Below, piece after piece: positions 17,331-26,633 of a DNA stretch of 64,000 nucleotides. Position 1 is the first letter of the stretch. Each line of letters begins with the position of its first letter. Location: assembly GCF_037154075.1 (NCBI RefSeq), contig NZ_JBANRJ010000001.1, positions 2,413,501 through 2,477,500 on the forward strand, given 5' to 3'. Position numbers and translations under genes: made by a program. The notes below the pieces were generated by a model. That model saw only the letters and a list, made by a program, of their open reading frames with translations, made no database searches and was not told the DNA's origin. Source of the stretch: Sphingobium aromaticiconvertens (GTDB taxonomy: Bacteria > Pseudomonadota > Alphaproteobacteria > Sphingomonadales > Sphingomonadaceae).

Positions 17331-19826
17331 TCAGATATCTGGGAGCATCTGGTCGGCAATTCCCCATCGTGCCAGATCACCCGTCGATGCCCGTTCAAGC
17401 AAGGCATCGGCATCTCTGATCGTATAGAGGTTCGCCCGGTCGACGTCCCGCAGTTCATTCCAACTGACCGGAGCGGCGACCGGCGCCTGTTCGCGCGCCC
17501 GAACGCTATAGGGCAAAATCGCGGTCGACCCGCGCTGGTTGCGCAGCCAGTCGATGAAGATCTTCCCCTTGCGCTTCGCCTTGGACATGGTTGCAACGAA
17601 GCGATCCGGCTCCGCCTGCGCCAGAGCATTGGCAAAGCGGCTGGAGAAGTCCTTGACCTGCGGCCATTGCGCGTCCGGTTTCAGCGGCACGACAACATGC
17701 ACCCCTTTACCGCCTGACAACATCGCAAAGCTCACCAACCCCACATCGTCCAGCATCTGGTGGATGTCCGCCGCGGCTTTGCGCACGTCTGTAAAATCCA
17801 GCCCTTCGTCCGGATCAAGGTCGAAGATCAGGCGATCGGGCCGTTCGACATCCGCGACCCGGCTCCCCCAGCCATGAAATTCGATGGTGCCCATCTGCAC
17901 ACAGGCAACCAGCCCGTCGATATCGCAAACGTAGAGATAGTCTTCCTGTCCCCCATCTTTTTCGCGGATCGGCACGTGCCTGACATGATCGCCGAAACTG
18001 CCGCTATCATGTTTCTGGAAGAAGCATTTTTTCGCACGCCCTTGCGGACAACGAACCAGGCTGATGGGGCGGTTGACGACCCATGGCAGCATGATGCTCC
18101 CTACCTTGGCATAATAATCCGCCAGATCGCCCTTGCTGACCTTCGCCTCCGGAAAGATCAGCCGGTCGCGATTGCTGATGACGATATCGCTTTCCGTTGG
18201 GTCTGGCACGGCCATCGCATCCTCCTTCTGCACCGCATCGGCGGCCTTGTCGTCGCGCAGGCCCAGGAAGCTGGCATGACGCAGGACATGATCGCCGGTA
18301 TATTCGGCATAGGCGATTTCGGCGACGAGAGTGGCGCTGACCCAATGCACGCTTCGCGTTTGCGTGCTGGGGGCCGCGACGGTCGCCGTCTTGCGCTCCA
18401 GCCGTTTTAGCTTGCGCATCAGCATATCGATCGTGTCCGCGTCGAAACCCGTGCCTACTTTTCCGGCATAGACAAGCGACCCATCCCGATATTGCCCCAG
18501 CAACAGACTGCGGATCGCCCGGCCGCGGGTGCTGCTAGGAAGCCAGCCGACGATGATGAACTCTTCCCGTCGTGTGCATTTGACCTTCAGCCAGTTCTTC
18601 GATCGCACGCCGTGATAGGGAGCGTCGGCGCGTTTGGAGAGTATACCCTCCTGACCCGCGTCGCACATTGCCTGGAACAGCCGCTCGCCTGCGCCCACGA
18701 CATGGTCTGCCACATGAATGCGGTCGCTTCCCTCGCGCAACAGCGCGGCCAACCGCTCTTTGCGTTCGATAGTGGACAGGCCGGTCAGATCATCCCCGTC
18801 CAGATCGAGCAGGTCGAAAGCGAACAGGTGCAGCGCGCCCTTCCTTTCGCCCTTCAATATCTTTTGCAGGCGCGAAAAATCGGGGTTGCCGTCATCGTCC
18901 AGCGCGACGATCTCACCATCGATCAGTGCCGGTGGCAGGTCCATCTGCCGCGCCTCTGCGGTAATGTCGGGGAATTTTTGGGTCCAGTCCAACCCCGTCC
19001 GGGTATGGACCTTCGCCTTGTTACCCGCGACGCTCAACAGGCAGCGATAGCCATCATATTTTATCTCATGCAGCCAGCCATTCCCAGTCGGCACCCCGTC
19101 CACCAGCGTCGCCAGTTGCGGCTTGCGAAAGGCGGGCAATGCGGCAGCGCGGCGCGCCGGAGCTTTCGCCTTGCGCGGTTGAGCGGCGACCGCCTGATCC
19201 ATCGCCTTGTCAAAGGCCTTGCCCCGCTTGCCTTTCAGCGAAATGGCGGGCGCCTGCGCCGCAATCTGGGCCATGGTCCGCCCGGTCTTCACGCTGGTCA
19301 GCGCGCGCTCCACCAGTTCATCACCGCTGCCCGCCTCGCCATCGGCGATCTTGCGCAGCAGCCAGTTTTCACGCTTTTCACCCGCGCGCGGTTTCAGGCG
19401 GATCAACAGCCATTCGCCCTTCATCCGTTCGCCCTGAAGCGTGAAGTGAAGATGGCCCTTGTCCAGATCCCTGGCGTTCTTGCCCGGCACTGGCGTCCAC
19501 AGCCCCTCATCCCACAGCATGACGGTGCCGCCGCCATATTCGCCTTTCGGGATCGCCCCCTCGAACCCGGCATAGGACATGGGATGATCCTCGGTCCGCA
19601 CCGCCAGCCTCTTATCCTCAGGATCGCGACTGGGGCCGCGCGTTACCGCCCAGCTTTTAAGGACGCCATCGACCTCCAGCCGGAAATCATAGTGAAGCCG
19701 GGTCGCATCATGCTTCTGCACGATGAAGAGATTGCCCTTGCCCGGCGCGATCTTGCCGACCGGCTCCTTCGTCTTCGCAAAGTCCCGCTTGCGATTATAG
19801 TCGGCCAGCGGATCGGGGCGCGCCAT
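17331..19826 (-). CDS. ligD: Multidomain ATP-dependent DNA ligase LigD (NHEJ)
   Basis: LigD processes and seals double-strand breaks held by Ku. The 831 residues show the order phosphoesterase-ligase-polymerase seen in Pseudomonas and rhizobial LigD. The 3'-phosphoesterase domain is at about 30-190 (FIVQKHDATRLHYDFRLEVD, KSWAVTRGPS, EDHPMSYAGFEGAIPKGEYG). The ligase has the nucleotidyl Lys in HEIKYDGYRC (about 255), IDGEIVALDDDG and EGILSKRADAPY. The primase-like polymerase has DLADYYAKVGSIMLPWVVNR, LIFDLDPDEGLDFTDVRKAA (metal-binding DxD) and MLSGGKGVHVVVPL. The start is 3 bp past the ku stop, so the two form an operon. Confidence 0.96.
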   Translation of the reverse strand: MARPDPLADYNRKRDFAKTKEPVGKIAPGKGNLFIVQKHDATRLHYDFRLEVDGVLKSWAVTRGPSRDPEDKRLAVRTEDHPMSYAGFEGAIPKGEYGGGTVMLWDEGLWTPVPGKNARDLDKGHLHFTLQGERMKGEWLLIRLKPRAGEKRENWLLRKIADGEAGSGDELVERALTSVKTGRTMAQIAAQAPAISLKGKRGKAFDKAMDQAVAAQPRKAKAPARRAAALPAFRKPQLATLVDGVPTGNGWLHEIKYDGYRCLLSVAGNKAKVHTRTGLDWTQKFPDITAEARQMDLPPALIDGEIVALDDDGNPDFSRLQKILKGERKGALHLFAFDLLDLDGDDLTGLSTIERKERLAALLREGSDRIHVADHVVGAGERLFQAMCDAGQEGILSKRADAPYHGVRSKNWLKVKCTRREEFIIVGWLPSSTRGRAIRSLLLGQYRDGSLVYAGKVGTGFDADTIDMLMRKLKRLERKTATVAAPSTQTRSVHWVSATLVAEIAYAEYTGDHVLRHASFLGLRDDKAADAVQKEDAMAVPDPTESDIVISNRDRLIFPEAKVSKGDLADYYAKVGSIMLPWVVNRPISLVRCPQGRAKKCFFQKHDSGSFGDHVRHVPIREKDGGQEDYLYVCDIDGLVACVQMGTIEFHGWGSRVADVERPDRLIFDLDPDEGLDFTDVRKAAADIHQMLDDVGLVSFAMLSGGKGVHVVVPLKPDAQWPQVKDFSSRFANALAQAEPDRFVATMSKAKRKGKIFIDWLRNQRGSTAILPYSVRAREQAPVAAPVSWNELRDVDRANLYTIRDADALLERASTGDLARWGIADQMLPDI

Positions 19827-19829
19827 GGA

Positions 19830-20696
19830 TCAGGCCCGCTTTCTGGTGGATGTCTTCTTCGCGGGCGTCTTCGGGGCTGATCGGGCTGTGGCTTTCTTCG
19901 CTCCACCGCCACCATCGACGGACTTTTTGAGCGCGGCCATCAGATCAATGACATTGCTGCCCTTCCTGATCGGCGCATCGTCCACCTCTTCAATGATCTT
20001 GCGCCCCTTGGCCTTTTTCTTCTTCTCGATCAGCCGCTCCAGCGCATCGACATAACGGTCGTGAAAAGCGTCGGCCTTGAATGGCTTGCTCTTCTTCTCG
20101 ATCAGCGTTTCCGCCAGTTCCAGCAGTTCAGGGTCTGGCTCGCTATCGTCGATGTCGCGGAAATAGCCCTGCGCGCGGTTGACCTCATCGGCATAGCGCA
20201 GCGTTTCCAGAACCATGCCGCGCCCGCATGGTTTCAACGACACAATATATTCACGCCCCCGCATCGCCAGTTGGCCCAGCCCGACCTTTTTTGTCCGGCG
20301 CAACGCCTCGCGCAACACGATGAAGGCTTCCTCGGCCAGATCGTCAGCCGGCACGACATAGTAGGGCCGCTCATAATAGAGGACGTCGATATCAGCCGCA
20401 TCGACGAACTGGGTCAGTTCCAGCGTCTTCTTGCTCTCAAGCTTGACCGCCTCGATCTCGTCGGGTTCGAGCAGGACGTAATTGCCCTTCTCATATTCAT
20501 AGCCCTTGACGATATCCTCAGCCTTCACTTCGCCAAGGCCGGGTACGACCTTCTCGTAGCGAATGCGCTTTCCGCTGGGTTCGTGGATCTGGTGAAAAGC
20601 GATCTGGGCGCCGCTCTTGGTCGCCGCGTAGATCTCGACTGGAATGGACACCAGCGCCAACCTGATCTGACCTTGCCAATATGCGCGCGCTGCCAC
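19830..20696 (-). CDS. ku: Ku protein, DNA end-binding (NHEJ)
   Basis: The bacterial Ku homodimer encircles broken DNA ends and recruits LigD. The 288 residues include the Ku core (YWQGQIRLALVSIPVEIYAA, IHEPSGKRIRYEKVVPGLGE, KGYEYEKGNYVLLEPDEIEA, DVLYYERPYYVVPADD, MRGREYIVSLKPCGRGMVLE) and a lysine-rich tail (KKATARSAPKTPAKKTSTRK) typical of the DNA- and LigD-interacting extension. It lies directly upstream of ligD with a 3-bp gap. The length is usual. Confidence 0.96.
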   Translation of the reverse strand: MAARAYWQGQIRLALVSIPVEIYAATKSGAQIAFHQIHEPSGKRIRYEKVVPGLGEVKAEDIVKGYEYEKGNYVLLEPDEIEAVKLESKKTLELTQFVDAADIDVLYYERPYYVVPADDLAEEAFIVLREALRRTKKVGLGQLAMRGREYIVSLKPCGRGMVLETLRYADEVNRAQGYFRDIDDSEPDPELLELAETLIEKKSKPFKADAFHDRYVDALERLIEKKKKAKGRKIIEEVDDAPIRKGSNVIDLMAALKKSVDGGGGAKKATARSAPKTPAKKTSTRKRA

Positions 20697-20761
20697 AGGC
20701 CATCTCCTTCATAAGAGAGACTGAAACGATGCGATCAATGCCTCGGTTCCGGGCATGCCCG

Positions 20762-21730
20762 CTATAGCCACTTCGCCTTCTTGAACCGGATGTAGAGCAG
20801 CATACAGGCGCACAGGATCACAGCCAGAATTACGAAATAGCCATATTCGGTCTTTAGTTCGGGCATATGTTCAAAGTTCATGCCGTAAATGCCCGCAATC
20901 GCGGTCGGCACGGCCAGGATTGCGGCCCATGACGCAAGCTGGCGGGTGATGACACCTGTGCGTTGCTGTTCGAGCAGGGTGCTGAACTCGAATACCGATG
21001 TCAGCACTTCTCGCAGGTCATCGACCATCGTCTGCACCCGGTGAACATGATCGCGGACATCGCTGAAATAGGGTCGCGCCTCGGCGTCGATGCAGGGCAG
21101 CTCGATCTTCACGAACTTGGTTGCGACCTCACGCATTGGCACCAAAATCCGTTGGAAACGGATCAGTTCGCGCCGCAAATTGAAGATGCGCGTAATCTCG
21201 TCACGCCCCAGGAAATTGTCGATCGTGCGCTGCTCCATCGCCAGAACTTCCTCCTCGATACCCTCAATGATTGGCAGATATCCATCGACGATGAAGTCGA
21301 GAATGGCGTGAAGGATATAGTCGACACCGTGGACGAGCTGGGTCGGCACCGCTTCCAGGTCATGGCGGAGCACACTATGCGCGCGCGCCGATCCGTGACG
21401 GACGCTGATAATGTGACTGTGGCCGACGAAAATCGAGGTTTCGCCATAGGCGATCTGGTCATTTTCCACATGCGCGGTTCGCGCGACCACGAAAATCTGG
21501 TCGCCATAGATATCGACCTTGGGCAACTGGTCGGCCTTGAGTGCATCCTCAATCGCCAGCGGATGAAGGTCATAGGTCTTCTGGAGCGTGCGCAGTTCTT
21601 CTTCGGACGGATCCGCAACGCCGATCCAGACGAACTCCGATCTGTCGGCCGCGCAATCGACCTTTTCGGTGATCGCCACTTCGCGGACGCGCTGTCCATT
21701 GCGATACAGATAGGCAGCAACAACAGTCAT
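20762..21730 (-). CDS. corA: CorA-family magnesium/cobalt channel
   Basis: The 322-residue protein has a long cytosolic alpha/beta and helical funnel (FVWIGVADPSEEELRTLQKT, HPLAIEDALKADQLPKVDIY, IEEEVLAMEQRTIDNFLGRD) and two C-terminal helices. The pore signature YGMNFEHMPEL follows the first helix (LASWAAILAVPTAIAGIYGM), and the end is basic (RFKKAKWL). GMN plus the MPEL loop is diagnostic of the CorA/Mrs2 superfamily. The start is taken at MTVVAAYLYRNGQ (ATG 21728-21730). A longer frame to 22171 contains a low-complexity, non-homologous N-terminus and collides with the divergent gene. Confidence 0.92.
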   Translation of the reverse strand: MTVVAAYLYRNGQRVREVAITEKVDCAADRSEFVWIGVADPSEEELRTLQKTYDLHPLAIEDALKADQLPKVDIYGDQIFVVARTAHVENDQIAYGETSIFVGHSHIISVRHGSARAHSVLRHDLEAVPTQLVHGVDYILHAILDFIVDGYLPIIEGIEEEVLAMEQRTIDNFLGRDEITRIFNLRRELIRFQRILVPMREVATKFVKIELPCIDAEARPYFSDVRDHVHRVQTMVDDLREVLTSVFEFSTLLEQQRTGVITRQLASWAAILAVPTAIAGIYGMNFEHMPELKTEYGYFVILAVILCACMLLYIRFKKAKWL

Positions 21731-22052
21731 ATGGACCTCAAAATAATCGACTGGCAAACCGACTAGCAGATTGATCCGAACCCGTCGCCAGAGAGGTACA
21801 GGGGTGAATGGATTTGACAATGCTGCATTGCGGGAGCACGTCCGCGACCGACCAACGATTCGTCGGTCAAGAAGGAAGTCATAAAACCATGCCAAGCGAC
21901 AGTTGACGCATGGCTGGTCGCCCAACGCTGTCTTTTCCTTCGGTATTGCGATGGATAATTTTTCAAAGACCATGAATAGAGTCGATCGAGGAATAAGCCT
22001 CTGGATCGGGTACATCATTTGGGGCATGGTCAAGAACAATATGGGAGGGTTC
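21731..22052. other. Divergent intergenic region between corA and the DUF4139 pair
   Basis: No gene is supported in these 322 bp, although the downstream frame is open from 21903. A TTGACA box is present at 21814-21819 on the plus strand but has no good -10 partner at standard spacing. The region should hold the promoters of both divergent units. Confidence 0.35.
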
Positions 22053-23561
22053 ATGCAGCTGAAATATTCCGCATTGACATCAATTGCTCTTCTGATCCCC
22101 CAACTGATTTTTGCGCAGACGCCCAACCTTTCGACCGCCGCGCCTAATGCCCAGGGCGACATTTCTATCACAATCTATAACAATGACCTTGCGCTGGTGC
22201 AGGATGTTCGCCGGATCACCCTGTCCGCAGGACGTTCACGCCAGGATTTCCCGGATGTGTCCGCGCGCATTCGTCCGGAAACCGTGACGCTGGCCGGCGA
22301 GGGTGTCGGGGTGATCGAGCAGAATTTCGATTATGACCTGCTTTCTCCTTCCGCGTTGATGGAAAAGGCGGTCGGGCAGACCATCACGCTGCTCCGCACC
22401 AACCCCGCCACCGGTGCCGAAACGCGCGAGCAGGCCACGGTACTGGCAGCGAACGGTGGCGTGGTGCTGAAGATCGGCGAAAGAATTGAGGTGCTGCGCG
22501 ACGATGGTTTACCAGTACGGGTCATATTCGCCTCCATCCCGCCCAACCTGCGTGCCCGCCCGACGTTGAGCGTGACGGTCGATGCGCAGCAAGCAGGCGC
22601 ACGGCCCGTAACGTTGAGTTATCTCACGCCCGGCATGAGCTGGAAATCCGATTATGTCGCCCTCTTCGATGAAAAGGCCGGCAAGCTCGACATGCAGGGC
22701 TGGATCACGCTGAACAACAGTACCGGTACCACTTTTGCCAATGCTCGCGCCTTGCTGGTGGCGGGAGAGGTGGGGCAGGTACAACAGCGCTATTCCAGCA
22801 ATAATGGCGGGCCAACCCGGCCGCGTGGTAACCGGCCCGGCACGGAGAGCGGGGGTGGCGAACGCCTTGGAGATTTTCATGTCTATCCCATTGAGGGACG
22901 CACAACGATCGCCAATGCCCAGACCAAGCAAGTAAGCTTCCTTGATGCCTCGGGTGTAACGGCGCAACGTGGCTATGAGTTCAATAACGGCTGGCTGGGA
23001 GGCAATGACGAAGCGCAAAGCGTTGCTTCGGTACTGAAATTCTCCAATGCCCGTGCCGCCGGCATCGGCGCTGCGCTACCAGCGGGTACCGTGCGCGTTT
23101 ACATGCGGGATTCGCATGGCCAAGCCCAGTTCGTGGGCGAAAGCGCCATTCCGCACACACCCGGCGGTTCCACTCTTGCTCTACGCACCGGCGATGCCTT
23201 CGATGTAAAGGTACAGGCCATTGTGGAGAAGCGCGATACGATCACCGCCGACGAATGGACACTCACGGATCGCTGGCGGGTCATTTATCCCGACGGCAGC
23301 AAGGTGGAAGGCTATGCCGAACGCCCGGAGAAATATTACCGCACCCAGATGCGCTACATCGTCACCAATGCAAAGCCGGGTCCGGTGACCGTTGACGTGG
23401 TCCAGTCGGGGCTTGCTCGCTGGTGGTGGTGGCGTGATCTGCGCGTATCGGAGGAAAGCATCAAGGGCGTTCAGGATACAGCGGACCTCCGGCGATGGAA
23501 CGTGCCGGTGCCCGCCAATGGCAAGACCGAACTGACGGTCACTTTCCTGACCGCCTGGTAA
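22053..23561 (+). CDS. Exported DUF4139 protein
   Basis: The 502-residue protein starts at MQLKYSALTSIALLIPQLIF with a Sec signal ending FAQ; a GGGAGGG site fixes this ATG, whereas the frame is open from 21903. The mature protein is beta-rich. It has ISITIYNNDLALVQDVRRIT near the start, LSYLTPGMSWKSDYVALFDE, and a C-terminal DUF4139 region (GAALPAGTVRVYMRDSHGQA, GESAIPHTPGGSTLALRTGD, DRWRVIYPDGSKVEGYAERP). It is predicted periplasmic or outer-membrane associated, of unknown function. It is followed after 9 bp by a second, divergent member, so the pair is an operon. Confidence 0.8.
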   Translation: MQLKYSALTSIALLIPQLIFAQTPNLSTAAPNAQGDISITIYNNDLALVQDVRRITLSAGRSRQDFPDVSARIRPETVTLAGEGVGVIEQNFDYDLLSPSALMEKAVGQTITLLRTNPATGAETREQATVLAANGGVVLKIGERIEVLRDDGLPVRVIFASIPPNLRARPTLSVTVDAQQAGARPVTLSYLTPGMSWKSDYVALFDEKAGKLDMQGWITLNNSTGTTFANARALLVAGEVGQVQQRYSSNNGGPTRPRGNRPGTESGGGERLGDFHVYPIEGRTTIANAQTKQVSFLDASGVTAQRGYEFNNGWLGGNDEAQSVASVLKFSNARAAGIGAALPAGTVRVYMRDSHGQAQFVGESAIPHTPGGSTLALRTGDAFDVKVQAIVEKRDTITADEWTLTDRWRVIYPDGSKVEGYAERPEKYYRTQMRYIVTNAKPGPVTVDVVQSGLARWWWWRDLRVSEESIKGVQDTADLRRWNVPVPANGKTELTVTFLTAW

Positions 23562-23570
23562 ATAGCTGTC

Positions 23571-25139
23571 ATGCGCCGCGTCCGACTGTGGCTGCTACTG
23601 ATGGTCCTGTGCGGAATACCGTCCGCCGTGCGGGCGCAGTCGCCGGTGGTAATATCGTCAGCGCCCGATAAAGTTGCAGTCACCCTCTACCGCGATCCCG
23701 ACAGGGGAGAGGATGCGCTGGATCGAGACGAACCCGGTGCTTTCGCTCTCATCGCCGAAACGCGGACGGTCGTGCTTCCGGCTGGGCCGGTCGTGATCCG
23801 TTTCGAGGGTGTCGCCAGCGGTATAGTGCCGCAATCAGCGATCCTCTTTGGCGCGCCTCCGCGTGAACGCAATCGCGATGCCGCGTTGCTGTCGCAAAAG
23901 GGGCTGGTGGACGCCTTTACGGGGCAGCGGGTTATCCTGCGCCGCACCGATCCCGTGACCGGGAAAACTCTGGAGGAAATGGCGACCGTGCGTTCCGCCG
24001 CCGACCGGCTGGTGGTGACGACGCCCCGGGGCGTGGAGGCCATATATTGCTCGGGCCTGCACCAGACCTTGATCTATCCCGAAGCTCCTCCGACCCTCTC
24101 CGCAAAGCCTGTACTCACGATGACGACCAAGGACCAGCCAGGCGGCCTTGCAACGATTACCCTTGCCTATATCGCCGCCGGTTTCGATTGGGATGCGACC
24201 TATGTCGCTAAGCTGGCTCAGGACGGGCAATCGCTCACATTGCTTGGCTGGTTGACGCTGGCAAGCGCCGACGACACCAGCTTTCCCGATGCCACAGCCT
24301 CGGCGGTGGCAGGAAAGGTCAACCGGTCGGAGGATAGCCGTGACAATAGCGGAGAGCGGGTTCGCCGAGAGGCAAGGACTCTGAATAGGGGCAGTGCCTG
24401 TTGGCCGGCGGGAACCACCAGCGATCCTGGCTATGGACCAGTTCCGCCTGCACCTGCGCCGATGTTCATGGCGATGGATGCATCCGAGATCGTTGTCACT
24501 GCGCGACGACGGCAGGAAATGGTGCAAAGCGCACCCATTGCGGTATCGGTAGTCGCCAAGGCGGAGAATCTGGGAGATCTCAAGCTCTACCGTATCCCCG
24601 TGCCCGTTACGGTCGCTGCTCGATCACAGAAGCAGGTGGCGTTTCTCGCGGACAAGGCGGTGAAGGGGGCACTGATCTACCGCGCGAAAATGAACCGGAC
24701 AGAGCCAGATGATCCCCAGATGCTGTTCCGTTTTCGTAACAACAAGAAAGGTGGGTTGGGCGATCCTCTGCCTGCGGGACGGGTCGTGTTCTATCAGGAC
24801 AGTCCATGGGGTCGCATGTATATCGGCGAGGGGAGCACGCTCGACAAAGCGGTGGACGAAGATGTCGAGTGGGTCTTTGGTGAAGCGAGTAATCTCACGC
24901 TGGAACATGAGGAAGAGTTCGACCCGGCCAAGAAAACCCTGCGCCACAGCGTAATCGTGCGAAATGCCAATCCCTTCCCCGTGCATTTCGAGATGGATTA
25001 TCCGCTCAATGCAGGCCGGTTCTACAGCGACTTTGGCGGTCGACTGATCGAAAAGCCTGGCAAGCGCGTTTGGGCGCTCACAGTCCCAGCGAACAAAGCT
25101 ATCCAACTACGCTTTAAATCGGCCGAGCAGAATCAATAA
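23571..25139 (+). CDS. Second exported DUF4139-like protein with a TonB-plug-like internal segment
   Basis: The 522-residue protein has a signal peptide (RLWLLLMVLCGIPSAVRAQS). It follows the layout of the preceding protein: ITLAYIAAGFDWDATYVAKL mid-protein and LPAGRVVFYQDSPWGRMYIG, GEGSTLDKAVDEDVEWVFGE and the end HFEMDYPLNAGRFYSDFGGR. An insert at about residues 265-325 carries a Pro-rich stretch and then SEIVVTARRRQEMVQSAPIA, which looks like the TonB box and plug start of sphingomonad TonB-dependent receptors. No beta-barrel follows. The pair is co-transcribed. Role unknown; a paired envelope function is inference. Confidence 0.75.
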   Translation: MRRVRLWLLLMVLCGIPSAVRAQSPVVISSAPDKVAVTLYRDPDRGEDALDRDEPGAFALIAETRTVVLPAGPVVIRFEGVASGIVPQSAILFGAPPRERNRDAALLSQKGLVDAFTGQRVILRRTDPVTGKTLEEMATVRSAADRLVVTTPRGVEAIYCSGLHQTLIYPEAPPTLSAKPVLTMTTKDQPGGLATITLAYIAAGFDWDATYVAKLAQDGQSLTLLGWLTLASADDTSFPDATASAVAGKVNRSEDSRDNSGERVRREARTLNRGSACWPAGTTSDPGYGPVPPAPAPMFMAMDASEIVVTARRRQEMVQSAPIAVSVVAKAENLGDLKLYRIPVPVTVAARSQKQVAFLADKAVKGALIYRAKMNRTEPDDPQMLFRFRNNKKGGLGDPLPAGRVVFYQDSPWGRMYIGEGSTLDKAVDEDVEWVFGEASNLTLEHEEEFDPAKKTLRHSVIVRNANPFPVHFEMDYPLNAGRFYSDFGGRLIEKPGKRVWALTVPANKAIQLRFKSAEQNQ

Positions 25140-25249
25140 AAGTCAAGCTGCCGGATCTTTGCCCAGCAGAGATATTCGCTTTGGTGCCCGGAATGTCACT
25201 CTAACGCTGGAACGGCGATAAAAGGTCGGAAGCCCAAGGCCTAGCCTGA

Positions 25250-25588
25250 TCAGCGTTGCTTCTTCGCCGTAGTCGCGTTGAAATCGGGGGCCTTGTTCGC
25301 CACCCAATCGACAAATTTGCGCATGGCGGGGTTGGTCAACAGGCCCTCCACATCCATCCCATGGCGCTGCAGTTCGGAATTGGTGAAATTGGCGATCAGC
25401 GTCTGTTGGCAAATGGGATGCATGGGTACAACATCCCGCCCGCCCCGACTCTTGGGCACGGGATGGTGCCAGACAATGGTCTCGCCTGTAGGCCGTCCAC
25501 AAAGCCAGCAAGATACCACCATCGCCGGAGCATCATCCTCGCGATGCAAGTCTCCAGAGGGGTCATATTTTGAATGTTTGCGGGCCAT
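25250..25588 (-). CDS. HNH-type zinc-finger nuclease-like protein
   Basis: The 112-residue protein begins MARKHSKYDPSGDLHREDDA. It has a CWLCGRP metal-binding pair, then VWHHPVPKSRGGRDVVPMHP with the HH catalytic and metal site, ICQQTLIANFTNSELQRHGM and a short helical end. CxxC followed by HH and a later His/Cys is the HNH fold, which in phage and core proteins is a non-specific or site-directed nuclease. Similar short proteins are common, cytosolic, single-copy genes in sphingomonads. A longer frame to 25624 adds only 12 residues. Confidence 0.7.
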   Translation of the reverse strand: MARKHSKYDPSGDLHREDDAPAMVVSCWLCGRPTGETIVWHHPVPKSRGGRDVVPMHPICQQTLIANFTNSELQRHGMDVEGLLTNPAMRKFVDWVANKAPDFNATTAKKQR

Positions 25589-26050
25589 ACATCTACCTGA
25601 ATTGTCTAAACTTGCGCTGCCCACCTATAGCGGTATGGTCAGCATTACCACATCAGCAATCTCCAGCTAGGGAGTTCACCATGTCGTCGGCCATTCTGCC
25701 GCAATGCTTGCCTTGGCGCGGCGTTTTGCGGAACGGGATCGGCGCCAGGCATTTGCGCTAGCATGACGAACTGCGCGAAAATAGCTGCCCTGGTCGGCTT
25801 TGCTCATGCCGGACTCGCCATGGCAAATCCAGGCATCGAAACCGGCATAATTGCCAAAATTGAACAGGGCTGAATGTCGGCTTCTGGGAAATAGAATCTG
25901 AGCCGCCAACGGCAAAGAGGGGGCGTGTGTTGCCGTCTTGCCGAGTGCTGGAAAGACTAAAAAAAAGGTCGAGCGCAGTCGGGGCCGTTGAATATTCCCA
26001 ACCGATACGGCCGATAAGAGGCCCTGTGTCTTGAGAGAGCATTCTAAATC
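25589..26050. other. Gene-free stretch between the HNH gene and the MarR unit
   Basis: No frame here is convincing. Short plus-strand pieces such as MLALARRFAERDRRQAFALA (at about 25703) look protein-like but stop quickly and have no ribosome site. The minus-strand frame 25676-26095 has atypical composition. Decayed coding sequence is possible; nothing is assigned. Confidence 0.3.
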
Positions 26051-26083
26051 GACAATCGCGGACAATCGATTTCCGTCGATTGT
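26051..26083 (+). promoter_or_regulatory. Palindromic operator candidate for the MarR regulator
   Basis: ACAATCGA (26062-26069) and TCGATTGT (26076-26083) form a perfect 8-bp inverted repeat with a 6-bp spacer. A further half-site, ACAATCG, lies 11 bp upstream at 26052-26058. It lies 50 bp before the MarR start, the size and placement typical of MarR-dimer operators, suggesting autoregulation. Confidence 0.55.
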
Positions 26084-26132
26084 GACAAGAGACATCTGGT
26101 CACGACCAGCCTTGGCGCGTTATGCGGCGGAT

Positions 26133-26564
26133 ATGACTAAGCCTACTGATGACCAACTCGCCACGCTGGGGGCCGCATTCGAAACCTTCACGCGTCGCTA
26201 CAAGCTTGCCGAAGCGATCGGCGCCGAAAGGCCGCTGAACGAAGTCGACAAGCAGACACTGTTCTACGTGGCCCAGAATCCGGCCTGCGGACCGAGTGAC
26301 GTGGCGCGATTCCTGGGCACGGCGAACACGACGATTTCGTCCGCGACGGATCGCCTGGTCAAGCGGGGCTTTCTGAAGCGCGCGGGGGTCGAGAGCGACC
26401 GCCGGGCTGTGGCGCTGCAGCTTTCGGAAGAGGGACAGTCTTATGTGGCCGTCCAGCTTAAATTGTATCGGGACATGTATCGGCTGATGCTTGAACGTCT
26501 GCTGCCCGCAGAGCGTGACCAATTCATCGCGATGATCACAAAAATCGTTTATCACGATGATTGA
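26133..26564 (+). CDS. MarR-family transcriptional regulator
   Basis: The 143-residue protein has the MarR winged helix: NEVDKQTLFYVAQNPACGPS, DVARFLGTANTTISSATDRL (recognition helix), VKRGFLKRAGVESDRRAVAL (wing with the DRR motif) and QLSEEGQSYVAVQ. It has the usual length. The start is taken at MTKPTDDQLATLGAAFETF; the frame is open upstream from 26031 but crosses the operator candidate. It lies 69 bp before, and on the same strand as, the three-gene molybdenum oxidoreductase, so it probably senses a substrate-like aromatic compound or aldehyde for that operon. Confidence 0.88.
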   Translation: MTKPTDDQLATLGAAFETFTRRYKLAEAIGAERPLNEVDKQTLFYVAQNPACGPSDVARFLGTANTTISSATDRLVKRGFLKRAGVESDRRAVALQLSEEGQSYVAVQLKLYRDMYRLMLERLLPAERDQFIAMITKIVYHDD

Positions 26565-26633
26565 ATAATACGAAATTCGTTCTATCTGGGGAATTGCAGT
26601 CGCGCAAGCGGCGTCAAACCAGGAGCGAACGTA

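Noticed and set aside
18492..19880. A 462-codon open frame on the plus strand.
   Set aside because: It lies almost wholly opposite ligD, has no ribosome site and no domain; it is an antisense shadow of a high-GC gene.
21731..22171. N-terminal extension of CorA.
   Set aside because: The added residues are not CorA-like and run into the divergent DUF4139 gene; the ATG at 21728-21730 gives a normal length.
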